Part shown: positions 42,531 to 51,574 of the stretch, piece after piece
Position numbering within the stretch: the stretch's first letter is position 1
Layout of the letters: each line of letters starts with the position of its first letter
NCBI GenBank assembly: GCA_001790855.1
Contig: MGDH01000022.1
Coordinates: 1 to 64,000, forward strand
Length of the DNA stretch: 64,000 nucleotides
Direction: 5' to 3'
From: Candidatus Schekmanbacteria bacterium RIFCSPLOWO2_02_FULL_38_14
GTDB lineage: Bacteria > Schekmanbacteria > GWA2-38-11
Notes under the pieces: generated by a model
Databases searched by the model: none
Seen by the model: only the letters and a program-made list of their open reading frames with translations
Told to the model about the DNA's origin: nothing
Program-made: the position numbers and the translations under genes

Positions 42531-42833
42531 ATGGAAAAAATTAATAAGTGCTTAAAATGCGGGAAGAAATTTGGAGAAGGAGAGTTAAAATACAAAATTA
42601 ATATGGTTATTGCTTCGGATTTTGATGGTGTGCTTGGTGAATCTGAAGAAGAAATGGAGATTGATGAGTTGATGGAAGAGATTGAAAACAAAGAGCCTGA
42701 AGAACTGGAGGATGAAGTATATAAGGAAGTTAATTTTCTTCTATGCAAGCCTTGCAGGGATATTTTTCTAAAAAAAATAACTGATCTTCAGATAAAGCAG
42801 ATTATCGAGGATGAAGATCTTACTTGGCAGTAA
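42531..42833 (+). CDS. Small acidic zinc-ribbon protein of unknown function
   Basis: This 100-residue protein begins with KCLKCGKKFGEGELKY and ends with LLCKPCRDIFLKKI. The two CxxC pairs (Cys7/10 and about 73/76) are expected to bind one zinc. Between them is a highly acidic insert (about 35-65, with SEEEMEIDELMEEIENKEPE). The ATG at 42531 has no clear ribosome-binding site. I do not recognise a family. The acidic insert splitting a zinc ribbon suggests a nucleic-acid-mimic or RNA-polymerase-binding small protein, but this is only a guess. Confidence 0.7.
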   Translation: MEKINKCLKCGKKFGEGELKYKINMVIASDFDGVLGESEEEMEIDELMEEIENKEPEELEDEVYKEVNFLLCKPCRDIFLKKITDLQIKQIIEDEDLTWQ

Positions 42834-43003
42834 GGTTGTGAGTTTATTAGTATAGTACAAATTAATGATTTGGATTTAATTTGGCAGATAATAGATAATT
42901 TATAGCAAGTTTAAATTTTATTTGGGGAGGTGGTACAGAGGGGAAATAATTTATATATTAAAGACGAAGATTAAGTTATAATTTTTTTACAGGAGTAGGG
43001 TTG

Positions 43004-43960
43004 ATGAAAAGAATATATTTTTTTGGAATTTTGTTTTTATTAATTTTAGGATGTGAACAATTTCAGTTGAGAGATCCAAAGGAATTTTATGACAGAGGAG
43101 ATAATCTGGCAAAACTTGGCCAGATTGAACTTGCTCAGTTAGAATATCAAAAGGGGCTGAAAGTAAATCCCAATGATCCAAGAGGGCATTACAGTTTAGG
43201 AGTCACATATAAAATTTTAGACAAGAGAGCCGAAGCTATCAGAGAATTTCATGAAACACTTAAATTAGCCCCAACCGATCCCGGCGCACATCATATGTTA
43301 GGTGATATGTATTTTACTGAGGGGAAACGGGATGAGGCTATAAAAGAATTTAATGAAGCTTTAAAGAATGGAACGAATTATCCTGGTTTGTCTGAATTGC
43401 TGTTGATGATGGGACATGTTTATTTTGATAAAAAGGATTATGAACATGCTGCTAAATATTACACTGATTCAATAGCAAAAAACCCTAATAGCTATATATC
43501 TCATCTTTTTCTTGGTTATAGCTATTCAAGCATAAACAAGCTTGATGATGCTCTAAAAGAGTTTCACGAGGCATCAAGGCTTGAACCGAATGACTATGAG
43601 CCTTTTTTCAGAATAGCCCTGATTTATGATGTTCAGGGTAAACTTGATGAAGCAATGAATAAGTATAATGAAGCATTGAAGTTGAAACCAGACCTTAAAG
43701 ATGCAGTTTTCAGAATGGGTACCATTTATTACAAAAAAGAAAAATATGAGGATGCATTAAAAAAATATGAGGAGGTCTTGAAAATTGACCCTAATGATGC
43801 AGATTCACACCTTAACCTTGGCTCGATTTATGAGAATAAACTGAAATCAGATGAAAAAGCAATTTATTATTATAAAGAGTTTTTGAGGTTAAATCCAAGT
43901 TATAAAGATGCAGATGTAATAAAAGTAAGGATAGAACAGTTAGAACCATCAAAAAAATAG
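43004..43960 (+). CDS. TPR-repeat lipoprotein
   Basis: The ATG at 43004 has AGGAG 8 bases upstream; a TTG at 43001 in frame is the alternative. The 318-residue product has a lipoprotein signal (KRIYFFGILFLLILGC, lipobox LILGC). About seven tetratricopeptide repeats fill the rest, with patterns such as YQKGLKVNPNDPRGHYSLG, FHETLKLAPTDPGAHHMLGD and YEEVLKIDPNDADSHLNLGS. It is probably tethered to a membrane facing the periplasm and serves as a protein-protein scaffold. It lies upstream of the initiating sugar transferase, so a role in polysaccharide assembly or export is plausible. This is context only. Confidence 0.85.
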   Translation: MKRIYFFGILFLLILGCEQFQLRDPKEFYDRGDNLAKLGQIELAQLEYQKGLKVNPNDPRGHYSLGVTYKILDKRAEAIREFHETLKLAPTDPGAHHMLGDMYFTEGKRDEAIKEFNEALKNGTNYPGLSELLLMMGHVYFDKKDYEHAAKYYTDSIAKNPNSYISHLFLGYSYSSINKLDDALKEFHEASRLEPNDYEPFFRIALIYDVQGKLDEAMNKYNEALKLKPDLKDAVFRMGTIYYKKEKYEDALKKYEEVLKIDPNDADSHLNLGSIYENKLKSDEKAIYYYKEFLRLNPSYKDADVIKVRIEQLEPSKK

Positions 43961-44084
43961 CAAACAACACATTGCAGAAATCATAGATTTTTACGCTTTA
44001 ATAAAATAACTGCTACCTTGGATTATTTAAAGCTTTTATTCTTTTCGCTAAGGGTTATGATGAAAACTTTTAGAAAGGAATCCA

Positions 44085-45476
44085 GTGATAAGCAATACAG
44101 CTTTTAGGAGAATTTTTGTCATAGACAGAGTAATCTCTGATGTGATTTCTTTAGTAATTGCTTTTTATCTGGCACACTTTATACGCTATACTGTCCAAGA
44201 GCCGCTTTTTTACAGGCCATTAAGCGAATACTATGATAATTTTGCTGTGGGGCTGGTAGCTTGGATTCTGCTTTTTATAAGATCTACCTTGTACAAGCAC
44301 AAGGCTCAGTTATGTAAGTTTGATCAGTTTTTTTCCATTCTTGGGAACGGGGTTTTAGCTACGCTGACTATTTTTACATATATGGCATTGGTAAAGGAGT
44401 CAGAGTATGCAAGATTGACAATCATATACTTTGGAGCTTTAGGGGTTGTTTTTATTTCTATTGGAAGGTTCTCTATCAGAAAAATTCACAATAAATTCAG
44501 GAGAATGGGATATGGAGTCAAAAATGTGCTTCTTGTAGGAAGTGGAAAATCAGGAGATATGCTGGAGAATAAAATCAAAAATCATCCTGAACTTGGCTAC
44601 AGGCTTGTTAAAGTGATAAAACCTGAAGTTGTTAATGAAAATGGACAGGTTAGCACGGAAAAAATTAACAAGCTCTTTGATGAAACTTTTTCTTTTGTTG
44701 AGAAGAACAGGGTTGATGATATCATCTATATCCATTCAAGAGGTTATAAAGAAGATATAATGAAACTGCTTTACTTATGCGAGGATAAAAAAATTGTGCT
44801 TACAATTGTTCCTAATCTTTTTGAAATTATGACCAAACAACTGGATTTTACAGATATTGGCAATATTCCTTTGATAAAACTCAAAGAAAAACCGTTAAAA
44901 AAATGGCAGGAGTTTTTCAAGAGAATAATAGATTTAGCTCTTGCAATTCCAGGGGTTATAGTTCTTCTGCCATTTATGGTTCTTGTCTGGGTTTTAATAA
45001 AAATTGATTCCCAGGGACCAGGATTATTCAGCCAGGAACGCATAGGAAAGGGTGGCAAACCTTTTATAATGTATAAATTCAGATCAATGCAGGTCTATGC
45101 AGCCTCTCTACCTCCTACAAGAACTCAGGCTAATGACCCAAGAATGACAATGATAGGAAAGTATTTGAGAAAGTACAGCATTGATGAACTGCCGCAGCTT
45201 TTTAATGTAATTAAGGGAGATATGACTCTGGTTGGTCCAAGACCTGAAACAGCATTGTATGTTGACCAGTACACAAGCTGGCAGAGGAGAAGGCTTGAAA
45301 CCAAACCAGGAGTAACAGGATTGGCTCAGGTAAACGGAGTCAGAGGCAATATAGATTCTGTAGATGAAAGAGTTATGTACGATGTTGAATATATTGAAAA
45401 CCAGAGCATAACCCTTGATGCAAAAATTCTATTTGCAACACTTCTTGTGTTTCCTTTTCAGACAAAAGCCGAATGA
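44085..45476 (+). CDS. Exopolysaccharide initiating sugar-phosphate transferase (polyprenyl glycosylphosphotransferase, WbaP type)
   Basis: This 463-residue membrane enzyme moves a sugar 1-phosphate from a nucleotide sugar to undecaprenyl phosphate, the first step of glycan repeat-unit assembly. There are about four N-terminal spans (residues 10-135), a nucleotide-binding-like middle domain (NVLLVGSGKSGD), another segment at about 285-307, then the catalytic domain with GKPFIMYKFRSM, IDELPQLFNVIKGDMTLVGP and RPE. The start is GTG at 44085 with AAAGGA 5 bases upstream; nearby ATGs are out of frame. It precedes the heptose genes and probably starts the glycan made with them and with the 7-20 kb island. 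Confidence 0.9.
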   Translation: MISNTAFRRIFVIDRVISDVISLVIAFYLAHFIRYTVQEPLFYRPLSEYYDNFAVGLVAWILLFIRSTLYKHKAQLCKFDQFFSILGNGVLATLTIFTYMALVKESEYARLTIIYFGALGVVFISIGRFSIRKIHNKFRRMGYGVKNVLLVGSGKSGDMLENKIKNHPELGYRLVKVIKPEVVNENGQVSTEKINKLFDETFSFVEKNRVDDIIYIHSRGYKEDIMKLLYLCEDKKIVLTIVPNLFEIMTKQLDFTDIGNIPLIKLKEKPLKKWQEFFKRIIDLALAIPGVIVLLPFMVLVWVLIKIDSQGPGLFSQERIGKGGKPFIMYKFRSMQVYAASLPPTRTQANDPRMTMIGKYLRKYSIDELPQLFNVIKGDMTLVGPRPETALYVDQYTSWQRRRLETKPGVTGLAQVNGVRGNIDSVDERVMYDVEYIENQSITLDAKILFATLLVFPFQTKAE

Positions 45477-45508
45477 TAGAACACTTTTGTTTTTGTACCA
45501 GGTAGTAG

Positions 45509-46204
45509 ATGAAAGCATTTCTGTTAGCTGCAGGACTGGGAACACGCCTCAGACCAATAACGAATAAGATTCCAAAATGTTTGGTTAAGATTCATAATCA
45601 ACCTCTTTTATATTACTGGTTGAAGCTGTGCGAGAAGTATGGGGTAAATGAAGTTATTATTAACCTCCATTATCTTCCTGAGAAGGTCAAAGAATTCCTT
45701 GAGAAAAATCAGACTGCTGTCCGTTTAAAAACTGTGTATGAGGAAGAACTTTTTGGAAGCGGAGGAACGATTTTTAAGAATAAGGATTTTGTTAAAGGCG
45801 AAGAGTCATTTTTTATTTTTTATGCTGATAATCTTACAAATGTCAACCTTGATAAAATAAAATCCTTTCACAAAACACACAACGGCTTTCTTACAATGGG
45901 ACTTTTTATGACAAACTCTCCAGAAAACTGCGGGATTGCAGAACTTGACGGGAATAAAAGGATAATTGATTTTGTGGAAAAACCTAAGAAACCCAAAAGC
46001 AATCTGGCAAATGCAGGAATTTATCTCGCCCGGCAAGAGATATTTTCATTCTTTCCTAATGATAACAAGCTGATAGATTTTGGGGTTGACATTTTGCCAA
46101 AATTGGTAAATAAAATGTACGGATATCTTATATCAGAGTATCTGATTGATATAGGTACTATGGAGAATTACGAAAAAGCTCAGAAAGAGTGGAAAGGTTT
46201 GTGA
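45509..46204 (+). CDS. hddC: D-glycero-alpha-D-manno-heptose 1-phosphate guanylyltransferase-like nucleotidyltransferase
   Basis: This 231-residue nucleotidyltransferase begins FLLAAGLGTRLRPITNKIPK, the signature of sugar-phosphate nucleotidyltransferases, with FYADNLTN as the metal-binding Asp. Alone it could be a mannose- or glucose-1-phosphate enzyme. Next to an HddA-like kinase, GmhA and GmhB, the likely reaction is GTP plus heptose 1-phosphate to GDP-D-glycero-alpha-D-manno-heptose. It ends 3 bp before the kinase gene, so the two are co-translated. All four heptose genes run in one strand. Confidence 0.75.
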   Translation: MKAFLLAAGLGTRLRPITNKIPKCLVKIHNQPLLYYWLKLCEKYGVNEVIINLHYLPEKVKEFLEKNQTAVRLKTVYEEELFGSGGTIFKNKDFVKGEESFFIFYADNLTNVNLDKIKSFHKTHNGFLTMGLFMTNSPENCGIAELDGNKRIIDFVEKPKKPKSNLANAGIYLARQEIFSFFPNDNKLIDFGVDILPKLVNKMYGYLISEYLIDIGTMENYEKAQKEWKGL

Positions 46205-46207
46205 GGT

Positions 46208-47188
46208 ATGATAATTTCTCAAACCCCCTTAAGAATCAGCTTTGCAGGCGGGGGAACAGATTTTAAGGATTATTACAAGAACTTTGATGGTGGAGTTGTT
46301 ATAAGCACAGCTATTGATAAATATGTTTATGTTATTATAAAAAAAAGGTTTGATAAGAATATTCGCATTGGTTATTCAATAACAGAGCTGGTGGATGAAG
46401 TAGATTCGATAAAACATGACCTTGTAAGAGAGGGGTTGAAACGGGCTAAGATTTCCGGAGGAGTTGAGATATCGACGATGGCAGATATCCCTTCAACAGG
46501 CTCTGGTCTTGGTTCATCAAGCAGTGTTACAGTAGGCCTTCTTAATGCGATGTATGCTTTCCAGGGAATACAGAAAACATCAGAAGAGCTGGCAAAAGAA
46601 GCCTGCGAGATAGAGATAGATATTTTAAAAAAACCAATCGGAAAACAGGATCAGTATATAGCGGCATATGGGAGTTTAAGAGAAATCCATTTCAAAAAGG
46701 ACGGGAAGGTGAAAGTTGATGAGATAAAAATTCCAGAGGAAGTTAAGGAGAAATTAAATAGGAACCTGCTTTTGTTTTATACCGGGGAAAAAAGAGATTC
46801 AAGTACTGTTTTATTAGAGCAGAAAAATAATATTAACACCTTTTTTAACACTTTGAATGAAATGAAGGCAATGGTTCCTGAATTTAAAAAAGCCCTGCAG
46901 AAAGGTGAAATTGATGAGTTTGGGAGGCTTTTGCATAGTACATGGGAATACAAGAAAAGTTTGGCAAGCAAGATAACAAATTCTCATATAGACAAACTCT
47001 ACGAGAAAGCCATTGATGCAGGTGCGCTTGGAGGGAAAATTGCAGGCGCAGGAGGCGGTGGTTTTCTCCTCCTATACTGTCCCTATAAAAAACAGGATAA
47101 AGTAAAAAGCTCTTTAACCGGTTTGAAGGAACTCAAGTTTGGATTTGAAAGGGACGGAAGTAAAATTATTTTCAATATAAATAAGTAA
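46208..47188 (+). CDS. hddA: D-glycero-alpha-D-manno-heptose 7-phosphate kinase-like GHMP kinase
   Basis: This 326-residue GHMP kinase has the N-terminal [18 protein letters not shown], the ATP-binding [19 protein letters not shown] and the C-terminal [16 protein letters not shown] motif. HddA enzymes phosphorylate C1 of heptose 7-phosphate to the alpha-1,7-bisphosphate. The neighbours (hddC, gmhA, gmhB) supply the steps before and after it, which supports HddA over fucokinase or other GHMP members. This separate kinase and guanylyltransferase set differs from the fused HldE of the ADP-heptose/LPS core route. Confidence 0.8.
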   Translation: MIISQTPLRISFAGGGTDFKDYYKNFDGGVVISTAIDKYVYVIIKKRFDKNIRIGYSITELVDEVDSIKHDLVREGLKRAKISGGVEISTMADIPSTGSGLGSSSSVTVGLLNAMYAFQGIQKTSEELAKEACEIEIDILKKPIGKQDQYIAAYGSLREIHFKKDGKVKVDEIKIPEEVKEKLNRNLLLFYTGEKRDSSTVLLEQKNNINTFFNTLNEMKAMVPEFKKALQKGEIDEFGRLLHSTWEYKKSLASKITNSHIDKLYEKAIDAGALGGKIAGAGGGGFLLLYCPYKKQDKVKSSLTGLKELKFGFERDGSKIIFNINK

Positions 47189-47232
47189 ATTGCAGCTATG
47201 AACTGTAAGGCATAAGTGATAAGGAATTTCTT

Positions 47233-47814
47233 ATGAGAGAGATAAAAGAATATTTGATTGACGTAGGGTCTATATTAAACACATTTCCTGTTGAAAAAAT
47301 TAATGAAATTATAAACAAGCTTATAGATGCTTACAGAAACAACAGACAGATATTTCTGTTTGGAAACGGAGGAAGTGCAGCTACAGCCTCCCATTTTGCT
47401 TGCGATTTGGGAAAAAGTACCGCAATGCAAAACAGAAAAAGATTCAGGGTGTATTCATTGGCAGATAACATTCCTCTTCTGACTGCGTGGGCAAATGATA
47501 CTGATTATGAATTCATATTTTCAGAACAGATGGAGAATTTTATTGAAAATGGCGACATAGCTTTTGCACTCAGCGGAAGCGGAAATTCAAAAAATGTGCT
47601 TAATGCCCTGAAACTTGCGAAGGGAAAAAATATTTTCACAATAGGGCTTACTGGCTATGCAGGAGGAAAGATGAAAGACCTCTGTGATATATGCCTCATA
47701 GTTCCGAGTGATAATATGCAAAAGATAGAAGATGTTCATCTCGTTTTATGCCATGTAATCTTTTCAAGAATCAGAGACAGATTATCTGTAAATGGAAGCA
47801 GTATTCATAGATAG
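47233..47814 (+). CDS. gmhA: Sedoheptulose 7-phosphate isomerase
   Basis: This 193-residue SIS-domain enzyme converts sedoheptulose 7-phosphate to D-glycero-D-manno-heptose 7-phosphate, the entry step of activated heptose synthesis. Motifs are FGNGGSAATASHFACDLGK, ALSGSGNSKNVLNALKLAK and KIEDVHLVLCHV, with the expected Glu/His zinc-binding residues. Length is normal for GmhA. It overlaps the gmhB gene by 23 bases, implying translational coupling. The substrate comes from the pentose phosphate pathway, to which the window's rpe belongs. Confidence 0.93.
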   Translation: MREIKEYLIDVGSILNTFPVEKINEIINKLIDAYRNNRQIFLFGNGGSAATASHFACDLGKSTAMQNRKRFRVYSLADNIPLLTAWANDTDYEFIFSEQMENFIENGDIAFALSGSGNSKNVLNALKLAKGKNIFTIGLTGYAGGKMKDLCDICLIVPSDNMQKIEDVHLVLCHVIFSRIRDRLSVNGSSIHR

Positions 47815-48349
47815 AGACGGCGTTATAAATGAAAACCTTAACGGCGATTATGTTAAGGAGTGGAAAGAATTTAAATTCCTTCCAGGAGTTCTTCACTCGC
47901 TTAAACTCCTCAAAACAAATAAGGTAAAAGTAGTAGTTGTGTCTAATCAATCAGGAGTTGCCAAAGGATTGATGACAGAGAAACAGCTCAGCAATGTAAG
48001 CCGTTATTTTGTTAAAAAAGTAAAGGATTGTGGAGGAAATATAGAAGCTATTTATTACTGCGTTCATAATGTCGGCGAGAACTGTGACTGCAGAAAGCCA
48101 AAACCAGGACTCCTGTTAAAAGCATCAAAAGAGCTCGGAATTGACCTTAATAAAACTTATATTGTTGGTGATTACATAAGCGATATAGAGGCAGGAGTTA
48201 CTGCTGGTTCAAAAACAATTTTGGTTAGAACCGGGAGAGGAAAAGAAACTATCTCAAAGAGAGACGAATGGACTGTTGAACCTGATTATATAGTCTCAGA
48301 CCTCAGTGAGGCAGTAGAGATTATAATAAAATCAAAACTTAAGAGTTAA
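47792..48349 (+). CDS. gmhB: D-glycero-D-manno-heptose 1,7-bisphosphate 7-phosphatase
   Basis: This 185-residue HAD-family phosphatase removes the C7 phosphate from heptose 1,7-bisphosphate. Motifs are FIDRDGVINE (nucleophile Asp), VVSNQSGVAKG, the zinc-binding loop CVHNVGENCDC (Cys-His-Cys-Cys) followed by RKPKPG, and YIVGDYISDIEAG. The zinc loop is the mark of GmhB. It starts inside the end of gmhA. Together with GmhA, HddA and HddC it completes the route to GDP-heptose. Confidence 0.93.
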   Translation: MEAVFIDRDGVINENLNGDYVKEWKEFKFLPGVLHSLKLLKTNKVKVVVVSNQSGVAKGLMTEKQLSNVSRYFVKKVKDCGGNIEAIYYCVHNVGENCDCRKPKPGLLLKASKELGIDLNKTYIVGDYISDIEAGVTAGSKTILVRTGRGKETISKRDEWTVEPDYIVSDLSEAVEIIIKSKLKS

Positions 48350-48393
48350 AAGGCAGAACTAAAAATATAACTCTGATACAGAGGGAGGGATGA

Positions 48394-49335
48394 GTGAAAA
48401 AAGCTTTAGTAACTGGCGGGGCAGGTTTTATTGCTTCCCACGTTGTTGATGCCCTGATTGAAAGAGGTTACGAGGTTGCAATAGTTGATAACCTTTCAAC
48501 AGGGTATGAGAGAAACCTCAACTCAAAGGCTAAATTCTATAAAATGGATATAAGGGACGAGAACCTTAAAGATGTTTTTGATAAGGAAAAACCCGAACTT
48601 GTAAACCATCATGCTGCTCAGATGGATGTGAGAAAATCTGTTACAGACCCGATTTATGATGCTCAGGTAAATGTTCTTGGCTCTTTAAACCTTCTTGAAA
48701 ACTGCAAAAGAGTTGGAGTTAAAAAGATAGTTTATGCTTCAACAGGAGGCGCGGTTTATGGTGAGCCAAGCCCCGATATTTTTCCTGTTGATGAGAAGTG
48801 TGATGTTGATCCACTTTCCCAGTATGGAATTACAAAGCATGTTGTAGAGCATTATTTATCACTTTATTATAAACTCTACAGCTTGAGATATGCTGTTCTG
48901 AGATACCCCAATGTCTATGGACCGAGGCAGGATCCTCACGGTGAGGCAGGAGTTGTTGCAATTTTCACAGAACAGATGCTTGAAGGAATTACTCCAAAGA
49001 TTTTTGGTGATGGTTCTAAAACAAGAGACTACGTATTTGTTGGAGACATAGTAAAAGCTAATATGATTGCCATTGATAAAGGGGAGAATGATGTTTTTAA
49101 TCTTGGCTGGGGCAGGGAAATTACTGATTTTGAAATATTTGATGCAATACGTATAGCATTGGGGCTGAAAATTAAACCAATTTATGCAGAGAAACGGCTT
49201 GGAGAGATAGACAGAATCTGCCTTGATGCTTCAAAGGCAAAAAAAGTTTTAGGCTGGCAGCCAACTGTATGCCTAAAAGAAGGGATTGCAAAGGCAGTTG
49301 AGTATTACAGGAAGAAAAAAACAGGCTCATTGTAA
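48394..49335 (+). CDS. NAD-dependent nucleotide-sugar epimerase (UDP-glucose 4-epimerase-like)
   Basis: This 313-residue short-chain dehydrogenase has LVTGGAGFIASHVVDALIER (NAD site), NHHAAQMDVRKSV, STGGAVYGEP and the catalytic YGITK. It is close to GalE-type enzymes but could be a 4-epimerase of other sugars or a 4,6-dehydratase relative. The start is GTG at 48394 with GGAGG about 6-8 bases upstream; the nearby ATG at 48390 is out of frame. It follows the heptose genes by 44 bp and probably supplies another sugar for the same glycan. It overlaps pyrE tail to tail by 9 bp. Confidence 0.8.
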   Translation: MKKALVTGGAGFIASHVVDALIERGYEVAIVDNLSTGYERNLNSKAKFYKMDIRDENLKDVFDKEKPELVNHHAAQMDVRKSVTDPIYDAQVNVLGSLNLLENCKRVGVKKIVYASTGGAVYGEPSPDIFPVDEKCDVDPLSQYGITKHVVEHYLSLYYKLYSLRYAVLRYPNVYGPRQDPHGEAGVVAIFTEQMLEGITPKIFGDGSKTRDYVFVGDIVKANMIAIDKGENDVFNLGWGREITDFEIFDAIRIALGLKIKPIYAEKRLGEIDRICLDASKAKKVLGWQPTVCLKEGIAKAVEYYRKKKTGSL

Positions 49336-49878
49336 GATTTCGCTTTTCCTAAAAAGTGCTTCAAATTCATAACCTTCCTTTTGAACATTTTTCCTTCCAC
49401 CCTCTTCGCGGTCAACAAGGGCAATTACTTTTATTATTTTACCTCTTTCATTTTCAACTGCTTTTATTATTTTTAGTGTTGAAGCCCCTGTTGTCACAAC
49501 ATCCTCAACAATTATAACCCTGTTTCCGGGTTTGAATATTCCTTCAATCATTTTCATTGTTCCATGGGATTTTGCCTCTTTTCTCACATAGAAACCCGGG
49601 ACAGGTTTTTCTGACAACGCACTTGCAATTGAAACAGCGCTTACAATCGGGTCAGCACCAAGGGTTGGACCTCCTATGCAGTCAAAATCCAGATGTTTTA
49701 TTTTTTTAAAAATAATTTCTCCTATTAATTTTGCTCCCATTGGATGCAATGATGTTCTGCGCATATCAATATAGAAATTACTCTTTTTCCCGGAAGCTAA
49801 TATGAATTCTCCTTTAAATACTGATTCTTTTTTTATAATATCAAGCAACTGTTTTTTAAGTTTCTCAATTTTATCCAT
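49327..49878 (-). CDS. pyrE: Orotate phosphoribosyltransferase
   Basis: This enzyme makes orotidine 5'-phosphate from orotate and PRPP in pyrimidine synthesis. The 183-residue protein has KGEFILASGKKSNFYIDMR, GGPTLGADPIVSAV, FYVRKEAKSHGT and the PRPP loop VIIVEDVVTTGASTLKI. Length is typical of the shorter bacterial PyrE. It ends 9 bp inside the convergent epimerase gene. The transglutaminase-like gene upstream is in the same direction, 44 bp away, so the two may be co-transcribed. Confidence 0.93.
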   Translation of the reverse strand: MDKIEKLKKQLLDIIKKESVFKGEFILASGKKSNFYIDMRRTSLHPMGAKLIGEIIFKKIKHLDFDCIGGPTLGADPIVSAVSIASALSEKPVPGFYVRKEAKSHGTMKMIEGIFKPGNRVIIVEDVVTTGASTLKIIKAVENERGKIIKVIALVDREEGGRKNVQKEGYEFEALFRKSEILQ

Positions 49879-49922
49879 TTCCGCTCCTAAAAATTTACAG
49901 TTTATAGCCTGAAGCTAACCAA

Positions 49923-51431
49923 TTAATTATATTCTATAATTTCAGCTTGGATTTTTCCAATTATATTTACAAGTGGACTTATATCATCAAAGGTTTCTCC
50001 TTCGACGAATTTTATATGAGTTGCATCAGCAGGAATCTGGTTGAATGTAGGGTCAATAGCAACCCATTTCCCAGCATAGCTTTCAGCCCAGGCATGATAG
50101 AGAAAACCTTTTTCCTCCATATAGACTATCCCTGAAACGATTTTTGTTGGTATGCCAGAAGCCCTTGCAAGGGCTGTGTAGAGATAAGTGTGCGCCTGAC
50201 ATTCTCCTTTTTTTGAATGAAGAACGTTCAGTGCTGAGAATGAATCAGAAAAATCATTTTCAACTTCCCTACTTACCCACTGTACAAGCTTCTTTATTGC
50301 AATAAAAGAGTTTTTTTCATCTCCAACTACTTCTTTGGATTTTTCAATAATCTCCTGATTGGAACTCTGGATGTAAATAGACGGTTTTAGATATTTATTC
50401 AGCAGAGGCTCATTTATTGGCAGCAATGATGGTTTTTCTATTTCAGCAGGGATTAAATCTATTTTATACTCAACCTTTGAAATGCCATTTTTAGCAAGCT
50501 TATATGCTTTCTGTCTCTCATCAGAGATTATAGCATCTTCCTCATCCATTCCTACCAGCTTTAAATGGAGAGTTTTAACATTCTTGGGGTTGTTGATAAT
50601 TTTATCAGCTTTTACCAGGCTGAAATCAAGAAGGATGTCATCTTTAGAGAGGCTTTCCTGATATATAAATTTTTTTGCAGAGATTTCATCTTCTTTCATT
50701 GAGATTAAAAGCCCCCCCATTTCAATTTCAATAAGGCTTTCACCATCTTTATTTATCCAGCTATCTGCGCTTACAAGTCCAATTGATGTTCTGACCTTGA
50801 ATGCAGGTTCATCACAGAGTTCATTTTTTTCATAGGAAAGAATTTTTTGTTTTATGTTCTGGAGTGATTGTATTTCTAAAAGGTAACTCTGATAGCTAAA
50901 AACATCTCCAATTTTAAATCCTTTAAGAAAAGGATAGAGATATGGTGCAGTTGAGGAATATAGTTTATTTTTTAATTTAAATTTTTGGGAATGGGTTAAG
51001 TTTTCATCTACAATTTTAACTGTAAGTTCTTCATCTTTAACTTCACCATTCATAATAACCTTTTTATCCCCAATCCTCTCCTCTCCGGAGAAGCTAATAA
51101 GAGAAAGGTCTGGATTTACGAGGTCTGTTTCTTTAAGATTTATTTCTTGCTTAAAACCTAAAAAGCTGAATTTTAGAAGTGCTTCTGATGTTATTTTGTA
51201 GACTTCAGGGTTGTCCTGATATTTTTCAATCTTGTAATGGTTAAACCCTACTTTTTTCTGCCCGTTGAGTATTATCCCGAACCATGATTCATTATGCTTG
51301 AGGTTAGATAGATTTTCAAATGGCTTGACCGGCTCAGTGAGTGGGATCTTCTTTGCATACATCCATGAGAAATTACAGCATGCTGAAAGAAAAAACGGAG
51401 AAATTAAAATTAAAAATGTTTTATGTTTCAT
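49923..51431 (-). CDS. Transglutaminase-like lipoprotein
   Basis: This 502-residue protein has a lipoprotein signal (residues about 4-17, SPFFLSAC with lipobox LSAC). The C-terminal quarter is a transglutaminase core with the full triad: Cys in KKGECQAHTYL, His in YHAWAES and Asp in AIDPTFNQIP. The long middle region is a beta-rich domain of unknown role. Bacterial lipoproteins of this kind may be proteases or amide-bond hydrolases or crosslinkers on surface proteins or peptidoglycan. The natural substrate is unknown. Location is the periplasmic side of a membrane. The ATG at 51431 lacks a clear ribosome-binding site. Confidence 0.85.
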   Translation of the reverse strand: MKHKTFLILISPFFLSACCNFSWMYAKKIPLTEPVKPFENLSNLKHNESWFGIILNGQKKVGFNHYKIEKYQDNPEVYKITSEALLKFSFLGFKQEINLKETDLVNPDLSLISFSGEERIGDKKVIMNGEVKDEELTVKIVDENLTHSQKFKLKNKLYSSTAPYLYPFLKGFKIGDVFSYQSYLLEIQSLQNIKQKILSYEKNELCDEPAFKVRTSIGLVSADSWINKDGESLIEIEMGGLLISMKEDEISAKKFIYQESLSKDDILLDFSLVKADKIINNPKNVKTLHLKLVGMDEEDAIISDERQKAYKLAKNGISKVEYKIDLIPAEIEKPSLLPINEPLLNKYLKPSIYIQSSNQEIIEKSKEVVGDEKNSFIAIKKLVQWVSREVENDFSDSFSALNVLHSKKGECQAHTYLYTALARASGIPTKIVSGIVYMEEKGFLYHAWAESYAGKWVAIDPTFNQIPADATHIKFVEGETFDDISPLVNIIGKIQAEIIEYN

Positions 51432-51574
51432 ATGTCCTACTAGTTTTAATTAATTTAAAACATATCAGGAGTAAAGGCAATTAAAAACAGGATTGTTCTG
51501 ACTTTTATGTTGAATTATTTAACAGAATTCCTATGTTTAGTATAGAAATAAAAATTATTATAAGGAGGAATGAA

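Noticed and set aside
44019-44036. Second sigma-54 promoter (TTGG-N10-GC) before the initiating transferase gene
   Set aside because: Only the GG/GC spacing fits; the TGGCAC and TTGCA parts are poor, so it is likely chance in AT-rich DNA.
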